Origin: Nonomuraea africana
Lineage (GTDB): Bacteria; Actinomycetota; Actinomycetes; Streptosporangiales; Streptosporangiaceae
Direction: 5' to 3'
NCBI RefSeq assembly: GCF_014873535.1
Contig: NZ_JADBEF010000001.1
Coordinates: 7,440,001 to 7,504,000, forward strand
Length of the DNA stretch: 64,000 bases
Shown here: one piece after another, positions 55,494 to 63,944 of the stretch
How the letters are laid out: each line of letters starts with the position of its first letter
How positions within the stretch are numbered: position 1 is the stretch's first letter
Position numbers and translations under genes: made by a program
The notes under the pieces: generated by a model
What the model was told of the DNA's origin: nothing
The model's input: only the letters and a program-made list of their open reading frames with translations
The model's database searches: none

Positions 55494-55530
55494 AAAGCCC
55501 AGGTCAGGGATAATCGCCTGCCTGGGCTTT
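55494..55530. terminator. bidirectional terminator after tRNA-Ala
   Basis: AAAGCCCAGGTCAGG and CCTGCCTGGGCTTT arms, one mismatch, flanked by A-run and T-run. Confidence 0.85.
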
Positions 55531-55582
55531 GATCGTGCTGGGAGGTTTTTGGGAGCCGTACAGCACGGAAATACAGCAACGG

Positions 55583-56814
55583 CTACGAATCCAGCTGGTC
55601 ACCGAGCTTCTTCAGCGCCTTGCGCGTCTCCTCCGACGAGACCTCGCTGTACACGTTCATCGTGACCGAGATCTGGCTGTGGCGGAGGATCTGCATCGCC
55701 ACGCGCGGGTGGACGTCGAGGGCCACGAGGAGGGATGCGCAGGTCTTGCGGGTTGCGTGGACGTGGACCCTGCGGATCTTCGCCTTGTCGCAGGCGCCCG
55801 CGAAGCTGCGCCGAAAGTTCGACGGTTCGACTGGTCGGCCGCTCGCGGTGGTGAAGACGAGGCCGGTTTCCTGCCAGGCTTCCCCTGCGGCTTCCTGGGC
55901 TTCCTCACGTGCCCGTTGACGGGCACGAAGCGCCGTCGTGACGATCCCAGGGAAGGGCAGCACGGCATCCGAGGCGTCGGTCTTGGTCCGCCGATGGTGA
56001 AGCTTGCCCGCGACCCGCTGGAGCTGCCAGCCGATGGTCATCTCGGCGTTGTTTAGGTCCACGTCTTCCCACCGGAGCCCGAGGGCCTCACCAAGACGCA
56101 GGCCCAGGACGAGGACCAGGACGTAGGCCGGGTACATCGGATCTTCGCGGGTACGGGCCGACTCCAAGAAGGTCCGCGCCTCATCGACGGACCACGGCTT
56201 GACCTTCCGCTTACGGGGAACCGACATCTTGACGTTGGCCGCCACGTTCCGGGAGAGGATTTCTTCCCGCACGGCGTTGCTCAGCGCGGCCCGCAGTGTC
56301 ATGTAGGCGTCGTGGACTGTCCAGTCCGAGGGTTTGGCCTTGCAGCACTTCCCCACGGCGCAGCAGTGCTGCCGTTTCTTCGGGTCACTGTGCGTCGTGG
56401 GCCGGGCGGCGTCCTTGCCCTGGGCGCAGCACTGGCAGGAGGCCCGTACCTTGTTCACCCAGGTCTGCACGTCCCGCACGGTCAGCTTGTCGAGCCGCTT
56501 CGCGCCGAGGGCAGGCACGATGTACAGCCGGGTGAACATCTCGTAGTTCGCGGCCGTCTTGGGCGCGAGGTTCGGTTCCACGACGTTCTGAGCCAGAATG
56601 CCAGGTAGTCGGAGAGCTTGGGCGACTTGGTAACGACCGGACCCTTGCGAGCCAGCTCATGCAGCTTGATCCACTTTTCGTGGGTCTCCTCGCGGGTCTT
56701 GCCGTAGCACCACTTGCGGGTCTTCCTGCCCTCGGGAGTGGTGACCCAGACGTACCCGGCGTAGCCCGTCTTGTAGGGGAAGATCGAACCTTCGTTGTTC
56801 GCGCGCTTGCCCAT
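55583..56814 (-). pseudogene. int: AICE tyrosine integrase with a one-base frameshift
   Basis: The N-terminal frame from ATG 56814 has GKRANNEGSIFPYKTGYAGY and KSPKLSDYLAFWL. The reading then continues in another frame at about 56590 with NVVEPNLAPKTAANYEMFTR and the catalytic core: VLGLRLGEALGLRWEDVD, HVHATRKTCASLLVALDVHP, ILRHSQISVTMNVY. One base seems missing where FWLQNVVEP would be read. A Cys-rich insert (CQCCAQGKDAARPTTH to CCAVGKCCKAKP) lies between. If not a sequencing error, the element cannot integrate or excise by itself. Confidence 0.87.
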
Positions 56815-56996
56815 CAGGCAGCCTCCTCACAGAGTCGGGTCACGTAGGCGTCGAGAGCGGATGCGGGGATACGTCGGCAGCGTTCGCCGACGAGGACTGA
56901 GGTGATCTCGCTGGAGCGGATCAGGTTGTAGAGCGTCCACCGGCTGACCTTGAGAATGGCCATCGCCTCAGGGACGGTGAGCAGTTCACAGCTCAT
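56814..56996 (-). CDS. xis: excisionase-type helix-turn-helix protein
   Basis: A 60-residue MerR-like protein: LLTVPEAMAILKVSRWTLYN, then LVGERCRRIPASALDAYV. Its stop overlaps the integrase start by one base (TGATG). It bends att DNA to favour excision. Confidence 0.9.
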   Translation of the reverse strand: MSCELLTVPEAMAILKVSRWTLYNLIRSSEITSVLVGERCRRIPASALDAYVTRLCEEAA

Positions 56997-58308
56997 GCGG
57001 ACTCCCTTCGAGCCGGGTTCCTGTGAGAGCGGCGGCGAGGAGCTGGTCACCGGCGGACAGGCCCTTACCGGCGTACTCCCAGTGCGAGATGACGAGGACG
57101 GTGTCTTCCTCGAAGAGGGGCAGGCGGCCCGTGGTGATCTCCTCGGAGCGCATGTGTTCTTCGCGGGCGGATCGCAGGGCGCCCAAGGTGGTGGAGTAGC
57201 GGCGGGACTTGGTGGAGAAGTGGCCCCGGAAGCCGAGCATGTGAGCCCATTGCGCCAGCCGGAGCTCGGCCAGGTTGTCGAGGGCGCCCAGGCGCAGGCA
57301 CTCTGCGATGAGTCGCCGGGCGTGCTCCCTGATGGGGAGCGCTGCCAGGTCGTCGAGGAGGTTGATGCGCCGGTCAAGGGTGCCGACGCATTCCGCGGCT
57401 TTCGTTGCGTACTTGGCGATGTAGGCGGCTACGGCTTGTTCGGTGAGGTCGCCGTTCATGGCGATGCGGCGGACGTCGAGTTGAGTGCCCCACCGCAAGG
57501 TGCGGCCCGCGACGTCGACCGTAACCGCGCCCGCCGCATGCTGTACGGCTTGCGCCAGGGCGTCAGGTGTTGCCCACGCAGGAGGCGGTGAGGCCGGTCC
57601 GTTGGGGCCGTCGAGGCGGATCACGGCGTGGAAGTGGACGACGCCGCGCCGCTGGTATTCGGCCACCTTGGCGAACGCGATGGTGACCTGTTCGCGCAGC
57701 GCCTTGAGGGTCAGGCCGGAGATCCTGGCAAAGCGCCGGCGGAGTGCTTCGGTGAAGCGGCGCCACAGCTCAGGGGACACGGCGTTGAACAGGACCGAGC
57801 CCTCGTAGTCGTAGCAGTCGGGGCAGAGTGGTTCGCCGAGGCGGGGATCGTCGGCCCCGTGGCGTGCCGTACAGGACATGACCCGCCCGTGCGGGCACAT
57901 CGGCGCGTCGCGGCGGGCGTGGCAGGGCAGGACCTTTCCGCCCTTCTCCCGTCGTACGTGGACGGCCCCGAAGGACGGAGCGGTGAGAGTGACGAAGAGG
58001 CACGGGTGCGTGCTGACGGTTGAGGGGACGCCCTTGCCGCCGATCAGGCCCGCGCGGACGAGTTGGAAGGTGTCGGCCCGGTAGGTCTCGGCGCAGGCCG
58101 GGCACCGGGAGGCGCGCCGGGTCTTGCAGGGCACCCGCAGGACGCCGTCCGGTTCGTTGGTGGTGCTGTAGCGGTGGAGGAGTTCACCGGTGGCCTGGTC
58201 GAAGTGTTCGACCTTGCCCCGGAGGTGGATGGGCTGTCGGCAACCGCCGGTGCGCTTGATCTGGGCGGCCCAGCGGTCGAAGTTCGGATCGTGGAGCCGG
58301 GAGATCAT
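56986..58308 (-). CDS. RepSA-like replication initiator
   Basis: A protein of about 440 residues from MISRLHDPNFDRWAAQIKRT. The frame is open to 58431, and the family may start a little upstream. Zinc-type cysteines (CKTRRASRCPACAETY; CPHGRVMSC; LCPDCYDYEG) lie in the first half. VHFHAVIRLDGPNG carries the HFH of the HUH rolling-circle motif, and KYATKAAE follows as the likely Tyr-Lys catalytic segment. It initiates replication of the excised element. Its end overlaps the excisionase gene by 11 bases. Confidence 0.9.
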   Translation of the reverse strand: MISRLHDPNFDRWAAQIKRTGGCRQPIHLRGKVEHFDQATGELLHRYSTTNEPDGVLRVPCKTRRASRCPACAETYRADTFQLVRAGLIGGKGVPSTVSTHPCLFVTLTAPSFGAVHVRREKGGKVLPCHARRDAPMCPHGRVMSCTARHGADDPRLGEPLCPDCYDYEGSVLFNAVSPELWRRFTEALRRRFARISGLTLKALREQVTIAFAKVAEYQRRGVVHFHAVIRLDGPNGPASPPPAWATPDALAQAVQHAAGAVTVDVAGRTLRWGTQLDVRRIAMNGDLTEQAVAAYIAKYATKAAECVGTLDRRINLLDDLAALPIREHARRLIAECLRLGALDNLAELRLAQWAHMLGFRGHFSTKSRRYSTTLGALRSAREEHMRSEEITTGRLPLFEEDTVLVISHWEYAGKGLSAGDQLLAAALTGTRLEGSPHEL

Positions 58309-58433
58309 CCCGGCTACCGCGTGTGGGTGAGGCAAAATGGGATCCGTCCTATCCGGATGTGATCTGTGGTGGGATGGCCGCTCACCTGGCGCGGAACTTG
58401 GCGGTTGTGTGGCCAGGTGAGCGGACCTCACGG

Positions 58434-58541
58434 CTATGCGCCGTGGTTGTCGATGCCGGTGCCGTCGCAGTCGCGGCAGGTGTCGCCGTCGCCGTCGAGA
58501 CCCGTGCCGTTGCAGGTGCAGCAGCGGTAGTGGAGGGTCAT
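58434..58541 (-). CDS. 35-residue DnaJ-type zinc-finger peptide
   Basis: ATG 58541 has AGGAGGTGA in ideal position. The peptide is LHYRCCTCNGTGLDGDGDTC followed by RDCDGTGIDNHGA. It contains two CxxCxGTG half-sites, CTCNGTG and CRDCDGTG, exactly as in one DnaJ zinc centre. Similar miniature zinc peptides occur in actinomycete plasmids and AICEs. It is encoded between the RepSA-like gene and a 52-residue gene; the function is unknown. Confidence 0.75.
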   Translation of the reverse strand: MTLHYRCCTCNGTGLDGDGDTCRDCDGTGIDNHGA

Positions 58542-58546
58542 CGCGG

Positions 58547-58705
58547 TCACCTCCTGCGCGGGGTGATCGTGACGTACAGGCGGTAGTTCCGGGGGCGTGC
58601 CCTGTCGGGGTAGGCCCGCGAGACCGAGGTGACGGTGAACGTCTCGCGCAGGTGGATCATCCCGAGCGCGATCTCAGCGCGGTTTCCTTCGAGGCGGATA
58701 CGCAT
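58547..58705 (-). CDS. 52-residue conserved-looking AICE protein
   Basis: ATG 58705 with AGGAGG eight bases upstream encodes RIRLEGNRAEIALGMIHLRE followed by TFTVTSVSRAYPDRARPRNY and a basic end. Its length and position, five bases before the zinc peptide, indicate one operon. No family is recognised. Confidence 0.7.
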   Translation of the reverse strand: MRIRLEGNRAEIALGMIHLRETFTVTSVSRAYPDRARPRNYRLYVTITPRRR

Positions 58706-58717
58706 GGTGAGTACCTC

Positions 58718-59044
58718 CTAAGCGGGGTCGACGCAGCCGCGGTAACTGTCGTCGGCCTGGCGGCGAGCGCGGGCGGCGGCGAGGATGGCGGTGAACTGGT
58801 AGCGGACGGGGCCGAAGTCGAGCCCGGTGGCGTAGTGGCCATAGGGGCGGTCCTTGGGGTCGATCTCCGTGCCGAGTACGGCGGCCACCTTGTCGACCTG
58901 GGCGCACATCTCGGCGTCGGAGCCATGGGTGGGGAACTGGTGGACGGTCACCGTCCCGAGCGACACCGGGACCTCGGGGTTGGCTTCCAGGAAGGCGGCT
59001 AGGTCGAGGAGTCCGGTGATGAGGGCGGTTCGGTCGTCGCGCAT
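58718..59044 (-). CDS. 108-residue hypothetical AICE protein
   Basis: It opens MRDDRTALITGLLDLAAFLE and continues NPEVPVSLGTVTVHQFPTHG. A late SEGMCAQVD-like EMCAQVDKVAAVLG and RYQFTAILAAARARR follow. It looks soluble and codon use is regular. A ribosome-binding site (AAGGGATC) precedes the ATG. Proteins of this look are frequent beside RepSA genes; the role is unknown. Confidence 0.75.
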   Translation of the reverse strand: MRDDRTALITGLLDLAAFLEANPEVPVSLGTVTVHQFPTHGSDAEMCAQVDKVAAVLGTEIDPKDRPYGHYATGLDFGPVRYQFTAILAAARARRQADDSYRGCVDPA

Positions 59045-59055
59045 GGGTGATCCCT

Positions 59056-59697
59056 TCAGGCTGTCCGCAGGGTGCGGAGCAGGTCGGAGGCGAGTTGGTT
59101 CGAGATGCCCAGGCGGGCGCGGAGGACATCGCGGGTGATGGGCTTGCCGTGGTTGCTCTCGTGCTCGTCGGCCACGCGGCGGGCGTAATCGACGAGGGCC
59201 GGGTCCGGTGCGGGGCCGTCGTCCTCATCGGCGGGGACGAGGGCGGGACGGTCCGGGACTTTCGCGGACGTCTCCGGGACGGGCCGGGACGCCGTCACCG
59301 TGACCGGGGACGTCTCCGGGACGTCCTGAACGGTGGCCCGCCGTTCGAGCATGGAGACAGCCACCAGGAACGCGCCCGCTGGCGTGGCAGCGGTGATCCA
59401 CCCCCAGACGGTCGGTTCGGCTTGCGCCAGGTTGCCGGCCAGCGACAGGACGACGCCGCCGGAAAGGACGAGGACAGGCCAGGAGACGCAGCCCCGCCGT
59501 ACCCGTCCCGTCTTCCTGTCGCGCTGACGCTCGCGGGCGGCCATGACGCAGGTGAGATCGATGCAGACGGCGACGGCCCAGGCCATCCAGCCGGTTTGGC
59601 CGTGCTCGGCGGCGGTGTCGCGGATGTGGGTGAAGGAACCCGCACCCGCGATGAGCGCCAGAACGAGAACGGGGCCGGTGTCGAGGAGGCGTCGCAT
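59056..59697 (-). CDS. DUF2637 membrane protein (Spd/Tra-associated)
   Basis: A 213-residue protein. The N-terminal half has four membrane segments (LLDTGPVLVLALIAGAGSFT, WMAWAVAVCIDLTCVMA, WPVLVLSGGVVLSLAGNLAQ and WGWITAATPAGAFLVAVSML). The soluble C-terminal part ends with a winged-helix-like segment (GKPITRDVLRARLGISNQLA). DUF2637 proteins accompany Tra and spread genes of actinomycete conjugative elements. It starts seven bases after traSA. Confidence 0.88.
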   Translation of the reverse strand: MRRLLDTGPVLVLALIAGAGSFTHIRDTAAEHGQTGWMAWAVAVCIDLTCVMAARERQRDRKTGRVRRGCVSWPVLVLSGGVVLSLAGNLAQAEPTVWGWITAATPAGAFLVAVSMLERRATVQDVPETSPVTVTASRPVPETSAKVPDRPALVPADEDDGPAPDPALVDYARRVADEHESNHGKPITRDVLRARLGISNQLASDLLRTLRTA

Positions 59698-59704
59698 CGG
59701 TGTT

Positions 59705-61048
59705 TCAGCCCTTCCGTGGTTCCGGGATGGTGCCGAGCAGTTCGGAGTAGTCGGCGCCGGTGATGTCCGCCCAGGACGGGGCGCGGTCGGCGTAGGTGTG
59801 GGCGGCGCTTTCGGCGGCTTGCTCGGAGACGTAGAAGGAGCGCGCCCGGTACCACTGGCCGTCCTGTGAGGCGACGATCGCGACTCCGGGAGTCTCGGCG
59901 GGGATGGCCCGCGCGGAGTCCAGGGCGGCGGGGTCGAGGTCGCCGAGGGTCATGGTCGCGGTTTCGGGATCGTTGACCCGGTGGCAGATCCGGCCCGAAC
60001 ACTGAGCGCGGAGAGCAGTCACGCCGGGGCCGAGGTCGGAGCCGATGCGCTGACCGCAGCAGAACAGATAGATGCCGAAGGCCCGCCCGAGCTGCGCCAC
60101 CCGTAGGAGCGCCGTCGAGGTCTTCGCTACCTCGTCTTTCTCGGACTTGTCGGCCATCAGGTACAGCTCAGCCAGCTCGTCGACGAGGACCACGACGGGG
60201 ACGGGCTGCCGGTCCTCGGGGAGTTGCCAGATGTTGCGGGCGCCAGCCGTACGGCACAGCGTCATCCGGTCGGCCATCAGTTCTTCCAGGTCCTCCAGCA
60301 GGCCGACACACTCCCTACGAGTCGTGGCGAGCGCGGACAGCCGCGGCGAGTAGGGCGTGAACTCCACGCCGCCCTTGAGGTCGAAACCGACCAGCGCCAC
60401 GGGCTGAGGGGCCAGACCTTGCACCAGGGCATTGGCGAGGTTCGACTTGCCGGACTGCGTGGCTCCGGCGTTCATCCAGTGGGGGACGGTCCGGAAGTCG
60501 ATGACCCACGGTGCGCCGGTCTCCAGACGGCCCACGGTGACCTTGAGGAGTTCAGAAGAGATCGGGAAGCGCTCGACCCTCGACAGCGGATCGCGCGTGG
60601 TCGCGGTCAGGATCACGCGGCCCGGACGTGGGGAGGAGACCCGCACCGCATGAACGCCCCACGAGTGGGCGAGGCGTTCGGCGGCGTCGGCGTAGTCGGC
60701 AGGGATCTGGCCTTCAAGCATGTGAAGGGTGACGCGCCAGCCGTACCGGGTGGGCTTGGGCAGCCACATGAACGGCTTGGTGTCGACGGACACCCGCTGG
60801 AAGCGGCGCCTGACCCGGACGACGCCGGTGGACTCGATGAGGCCGGGGACGGTGGTGAACCACCACCGCTGCCGCTTCTTGGTGAGGTTGCAGCCGAGGG
60901 CGACCTTGCGCCAGGACGCGCGAATGCTGATCGCCATCAGCGGATAGCCGATGACCAGCCAGAAGGACGGGTAGTGCCAGCGGCGCCAGGCCCACAGCCC
61001 GACCGCCGAAGCGGCCAGGACTGTGAGCACGATCAGCAGGTCAGACAT
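59705..61048 (-). CDS. FtsK/SpoIIIE-type conjugal DNA translocase (TraSA-like)
   Basis: A 447-residue translocase. One or two N-terminal membrane segments (LLIVLTVLAASAVGLWAW, FWLVIGYPLMAISIRA) precede the motor. Walker A is NAGATQSGKSNLANALV, Walker B is VPVVVLVDELAELYLMADK, and GRAFGIYLFCCGQRIGSDLG is the FtsK signature region. ATG 61048 has GGGAGGA seven bases upstream and overlaps the preceding gene by eight bases. Homologues move double-stranded plasmid DNA between hyphae as a hexamer. Confidence 0.92.
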   Translation of the reverse strand: MSDLLIVLTVLAASAVGLWAWRRWHYPSFWLVIGYPLMAISIRASWRKVALGCNLTKKRQRWWFTTVPGLIESTGVVRVRRRFQRVSVDTKPFMWLPKPTRYGWRVTLHMLEGQIPADYADAAERLAHSWGVHAVRVSSPRPGRVILTATTRDPLSRVERFPISSELLKVTVGRLETGAPWVIDFRTVPHWMNAGATQSGKSNLANALVQGLAPQPVALVGFDLKGGVEFTPYSPRLSALATTRRECVGLLEDLEELMADRMTLCRTAGARNIWQLPEDRQPVPVVVLVDELAELYLMADKSEKDEVAKTSTALLRVAQLGRAFGIYLFCCGQRIGSDLGPGVTALRAQCSGRICHRVNDPETATMTLGDLDPAALDSARAIPAETPGVAIVASQDGQWYRARSFYVSEQAAESAAHTYADRAPSWADITGADYSELLGTIPEPRKG

Positions 61049-61373
61049 GGGCGTCCTCCCCAGCGGCGGGCAGGAGCGCGGCGGCGCGGTAGGCGACGCC
61101 CCAGCGGCCGGAGATCTCCCAGACGTAGCCGAGGAGGCCGACCGGGTTGAGCTGCTGTCCGGCGGTGATCGGAGGCTCGCCCGAGGTGCCGATCTTGACG
61201 AGTTCGATCCGGCCGAACTCGTCTTCCACCGAGACGGTGACCTCGTAGACGGTGTTGCCGTTCTTGTCGGTCTTGATCTCGCCGGTGTCCTTGTTGAGCA
61301 GGCGCGGGCGGGGCGCCTTGACGCAAGTGATGACGAGCTTGCTGGTGTCCACGGGAATGGGGACGGTCCGCAT
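61041..61373 (-). CDS. 110-residue AICE protein upstream of the translocase
   Basis: It opens MRTVPIPVDTSKLVITCVKA and has RLLNKDTGEIKTDKNGNTVY, VSVEDEFGRIELVKIGTSGE and VGLLGYVWEISGRWGVAYRA. It is a beta-rich soluble protein. Proteins with this pattern regularly sit between the regulator and tra in such elements. The function is unproven. It diverges from the GntR gene at 61498. Confidence 0.82.
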   Translation of the reverse strand: MRTVPIPVDTSKLVITCVKAPRPRLLNKDTGEIKTDKNGNTVYEVTVSVEDEFGRIELVKIGTSGEPPITAGQQLNPVGLLGYVWEISGRWGVAYRAAALLPAAGEDAHV

Positions 61374-61410
61374 GGATCGATCTCCTTTGAAGTGACTGTG
61401 CTAGCTACAA

Positions 61411-61479
61411 AGATACCTAGGTATCTAGCTTTGTAAACCGAGACTTCGTTACAAGTTGCCTGGAGACCTAGACATCTAG
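61411..61479. promoter_or_regulatory. divergent operator region of the AICE transfer genes
   Basis: A perfect 16-bp palindrome AGATACCTAGGTATCT (61411-61426) is nested within TACAAAG/CTTTGTA arms. A second element, CTAGA-CA-TCTAG, lies at 61468-61479. Both sit between the leftward transfer operon and the rightward GntR gene, the usual place for KorSA-type control. Confidence 0.75.
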
Positions 61480-61497
61480 AACCGCTACTGTGGAGGT

Positions 61498-61872
61498 GTG
61501 GCAACCACCGACCGCCGCAGGCCGTACCTGCGCATCGCCGAGGACATCCGGCGGGACATCGCGTCCGGTCGGTACGCCCTGGGGGAGCAGCTCCCAGTAG
61601 CCCGCGAACTGGCCGAACGCTACAGCGTGGCCATGATGACCATCGGCAACGCGCTCGCCGTACTCCGCGACGAAGGACTGATCGAGACCCGCCAGGGGGC
61701 CGGAAGTTTCGTCATCCGGACCCCTGAGGACAAGGTCGCGCCAGCGCCCGCCGAGGAGCACAGCGAGGAGTTCCGCGTTCTCTCCCAGCAGTTGCGAGAG
61801 ATCCGTCAACACATGGAGAAGCTGACGGTCAGGCTGGACGAACTAGACGCTCGGACTCGACCCGAGCAGTGA
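61498..61872 (+). CDS. GntR-family regulator (KorSA-like)
   Basis: A 124-residue protein with a winged helix (YLRIAEDIRRDIASGRYALG, EQLPVARELAERYSVAMMTI, GNALAVLRDEGLIETRQGAG) and a short coiled-coil C-terminus (REIRQHMEKLTVRLDELDAR) in place of a large effector domain. It probably binds the CTAG-centred palindromes just upstream to repress transfer. The GTG start is preceded by GGAGG. Confidence 0.88.
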   Translation: MATTDRRRPYLRIAEDIRRDIASGRYALGEQLPVARELAERYSVAMMTIGNALAVLRDEGLIETRQGAGSFVIRTPEDKVAPAPAEEHSEEFRVLSQQLREIRQHMEKLTVRLDELDARTRPEQ

Positions 61873-62014
61873 TCTCGACCGCGCGCCGTTGAAGGTCGGA
61901 CAGGTCTGCCACGATCTCCGCCAGCTCACGCATCAAGATCTGTCGTTCGATCTCACTGAGACCCACGAGCACTACCCCATTCGTTCCGGGTGCCTGATGG
62001 ATGGGGGAGCCCAT
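61829..62014 (-). CDS. small helical AICE protein
   Basis: A 61-residue frame. The convincing part is LSEIERQILMRELAEIVADL followed by SDLQRRAVEITARVESE, an amphipathic coiled coil. The start may be one of the internal GTG codons near VVLVGLSEIER and not ATG 62014, which lacks a ribosome-binding site. Its 3' end overlaps the GntR gene by 44 bases on the opposite strand. Confidence 0.5.
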   Translation of the reverse strand: MGSPIHQAPGTNGVVLVGLSEIERQILMRELAEIVADLSDLQRRAVEITARVESERLVRPA

Positions 62015-62042
62015 TGCGCGGGGAGGCTCACCGTAGTTTCGG

Positions 62043-63257
62043 TCAGGGCAGCCTCATCACCTTGGCGAGGTTGAGCAGTTCGCGTTGGCGAAGAAGCGGC
62101 CCGCTGCCTCTGAGGTCGCGCACGATGTTGCGGACCAAGGGGCGGTTGCGGACGTGCTGAGGTGCAATGCGATCCGCGCGTAGAAGCGCGTCCACCGCCT
62201 CGTTCTCTTTCCGATTCATGTGGTATCCCGCTGCTGTGCAGGTCCAGTAATGCGCCTGCCTCTCAGACGAGGCAATCTCGGCGATCGCTACATGTTCTGC
62301 CCGCGTGATCACATCACGAGGCCGCCCCAGCTCCATGCTGACTTCTACGGCGTGAATGGTGGTGTTGACCCGGTTGAACTGGGTCTGAAAGACGTTGCCG
62401 TCTCTCGGGAGTGCCTCCGCGACGTGCTTCGCTTCGGCAAGGTGGCTCTCGGCTTCCGTCTGGTTCCACAGCCGGGAGTAGGCGACGGCGGCCCGCAGGT
62501 GCAGCGCTCCCCACATCGCTTTGACCATGTCGTCGGCGCCCACGTACGGCTCTATCTGATCGAGCGCGGACAGGGCCGCGCTCTTCGCGGGGTCGAGCTG
62601 CGCCTCATGCAACCAGACGCCGCACAGATCCCAGCTCGCGGCGGCGACCAGGCCGGGCGCCCCGACCCTCTGGGCGGCGACGAGTTCCCGCTGTACCGCC
62701 GTCCAGCCGAGGTCATGGTGACCAAGGAGGTTGGAGGACACGCGTGCCATATGGCATGCGCGCAGCATCAGCGCCTCAGCCCGATCACGGTCTGCTTCCT
62801 GGTCGGCGGTGATCACGGTGAGGTCGGTGATGATGCTTGGGAGCACGTCACCAAGGGCGGTGAACTTGGCATCCTGCCGGAGTTGCTCGGCGAGCCGGAC
62901 GTTCGCCTCCAGATCGTCGAGACTCCGCGGTTGCCTACCACCCAGGAGTGCGGCCCCGCCGGGCATGGTGGCTTGCTGGAGTGCGAGCCTGAGCCCGGGG
63001 ATAGCAGAGTGGCCGGAGTCGAGTTCCTCCGTCTCGTGCCGGTACGGCTGGCCGGTGAGCTCGGAGATCTCCACTCCGAGAACTTCGGCGATGTGCCCGA
63101 CCACGCTCATGCGATCGAGCGGCATCCGCCCGTTCTCCACCTTCGACAACCAGGAGACGGAACGGCCGATCTTCTCGGCGAGTGTGGCCTGATCCCAGCC
63201 TTTGCGGTGACGAGCCCGCGCGATGCGCTGGCCCGGTGTCAGATGCTCGGTTGCCAC
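62043..63257 (-). CDS. XRE-family regulator with TPR-like C-terminal domain
   Basis: A 404-residue protein. The N-terminal helix-turn-helix reads GQRIARARHRKGWDQATLAE, KIGRSVSWLSKVENGRMPLD. The remaining 320 residues are all helical and TPR-like (DLGWTAVQRELVAAQRVGAP, AHYWTCTAAGYHMNRKENEA). Such proteins are abundant in actinomycetes and often on integrative elements. The GTG start at 63257 is used. An inverted repeat 58 bases upstream may be an operator. The signal is unknown. Confidence 0.88.
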   Translation of the reverse strand: MATEHLTPGQRIARARHRKGWDQATLAEKIGRSVSWLSKVENGRMPLDRMSVVGHIAEVLGVEISELTGQPYRHETEELDSGHSAIPGLRLALQQATMPGGAALLGGRQPRSLDDLEANVRLAEQLRQDAKFTALGDVLPSIITDLTVITADQEADRDRAEALMLRACHMARVSSNLLGHHDLGWTAVQRELVAAQRVGAPGLVAAASWDLCGVWLHEAQLDPAKSAALSALDQIEPYVGADDMVKAMWGALHLRAAVAYSRLWNQTEAESHLAEAKHVAEALPRDGNVFQTQFNRVNTTIHAVEVSMELGRPRDVITRAEHVAIAEIASSERQAHYWTCTAAGYHMNRKENEAVDALLRADRIAPQHVRNRPLVRNIVRDLRGSGPLLRQRELLNLAKVMRLP

Positions 63258-63314
63258 GTGTCCCGCCCCTCTCGTCGTCGCCTGCTTCGACGATAAGGCG
63301 GGTGATCTGGATCA

Positions 63315-63333
63315 CTGGCAGAAAAACTGCCAG
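63315..63333. promoter_or_regulatory. CTGGCAG inverted repeat upstream of the XRE gene
   Basis: Perfect seven-base arms CTGGCAG and CTGCCAG around AAAAA. It is within the 164-bp gap before the next gene, where no other gene is visible. Confidence 0.55.
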
Positions 63334-63421
63334 CGAGAGAACGCGCGAAACCGCAGGCCCGGCGTTGACCTGCGCAAACGGACTGTATTGGTGATGTGAC
63401 AAAAAGTGTGTCGTCTGCCGG

Positions 63422-63709
63422 CTATCTCGCTCCGCCGTTGAGGATCCGCAGCCAGAGGACCTCTGCGCGTCGCTTGATCACCCATTCGCTCTCGGTGAGT
63501 ATCGGACGGGGGCCGCTCCTGTCACGCCGTCGCACGAAGAACAGGCCGCCAGCCGTGCACAGCTCGTAGACGATCGGCGAGCACTCGCAGGTGTGCGCCT
63601 GGACTCGCACGCGCTCAGCGCGGGGAACGCTGGGATACCACTCCACTGGCGCGAAACGCGGCAGGCCGGAGGCTGCGTGGATGCCGTGGTACTCCCAAGC
63701 CTTAAGCAC
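63422..63709 (-). CDS. 95-residue hypothetical AICE protein
   Basis: GTG 63709 with GGGAGG four to five bases upstream encodes LKAWEYHGIHAASGLPRFAP, then VEWYPSVPRAERVRVQAHTC and ECSPIVYELCTAGGLFFVRR. It ends in a basic helix. It is soluble and of a type often seen near XRE regulators in these elements. Its 5' end overlaps the upstream small gene by eight bases. Confidence 0.65.
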   Translation of the reverse strand: MLKAWEYHGIHAASGLPRFAPVEWYPSVPRAERVRVQAHTCECSPIVYELCTAGGLFFVRRRDRSGPRPILTESEWVIKRRAEVLWLRILNGGAR

Positions 63710-63848
63710 GACTCCTCCCTTCGGCGCAGGCATCGGTGAGCGAGCTGCCGCGCAGAACCGTGGACAGCGCACCCGGCAGGCCAACGATCAGTGCGCGGGG
63801 GGAGGAACCCACCCGGAGGGCCTCCATACCTTCGCTCACCGACGCCAT
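63702..63848 (-). CDS. 48-residue small protein ahead of the 95-residue gene
   Basis: ATG 63848 encodes ASVSEGMEALRVGSSPRALI followed by VGLPGALSTVLRGSSLTDAC and a basic end. There is no clear ribosome-binding site, so translation may be leaderless. A TAGACAGGTTAAGACAGGTT direct repeat lies 20-40 bases upstream on this strand. Confidence 0.5.
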   Translation of the reverse strand: MASVSEGMEALRVGSSPRALIVGLPGALSTVLRGSSLTDACAEGRSRA

Positions 63849-63916
63849 AACGCCAGCGTAGGTCAACCTGTCTTAACCTGTCTACGCCCTTCCTAGGAAT
63901 TGCTGTTCTATGTTGG

Positions 63917-63934
63917 TAGGTAGGGACCTACCTA
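63917..63934. promoter_or_regulatory. palindromic operator TAGGTAGG-GA-CCTACCTA
   Basis: Perfect eight-base arms with a two-base centre, ten bases before the start of the rightward GntR gene. Confidence 0.7.
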
Positions 63935-63944
63935 GAGTCGTCTT

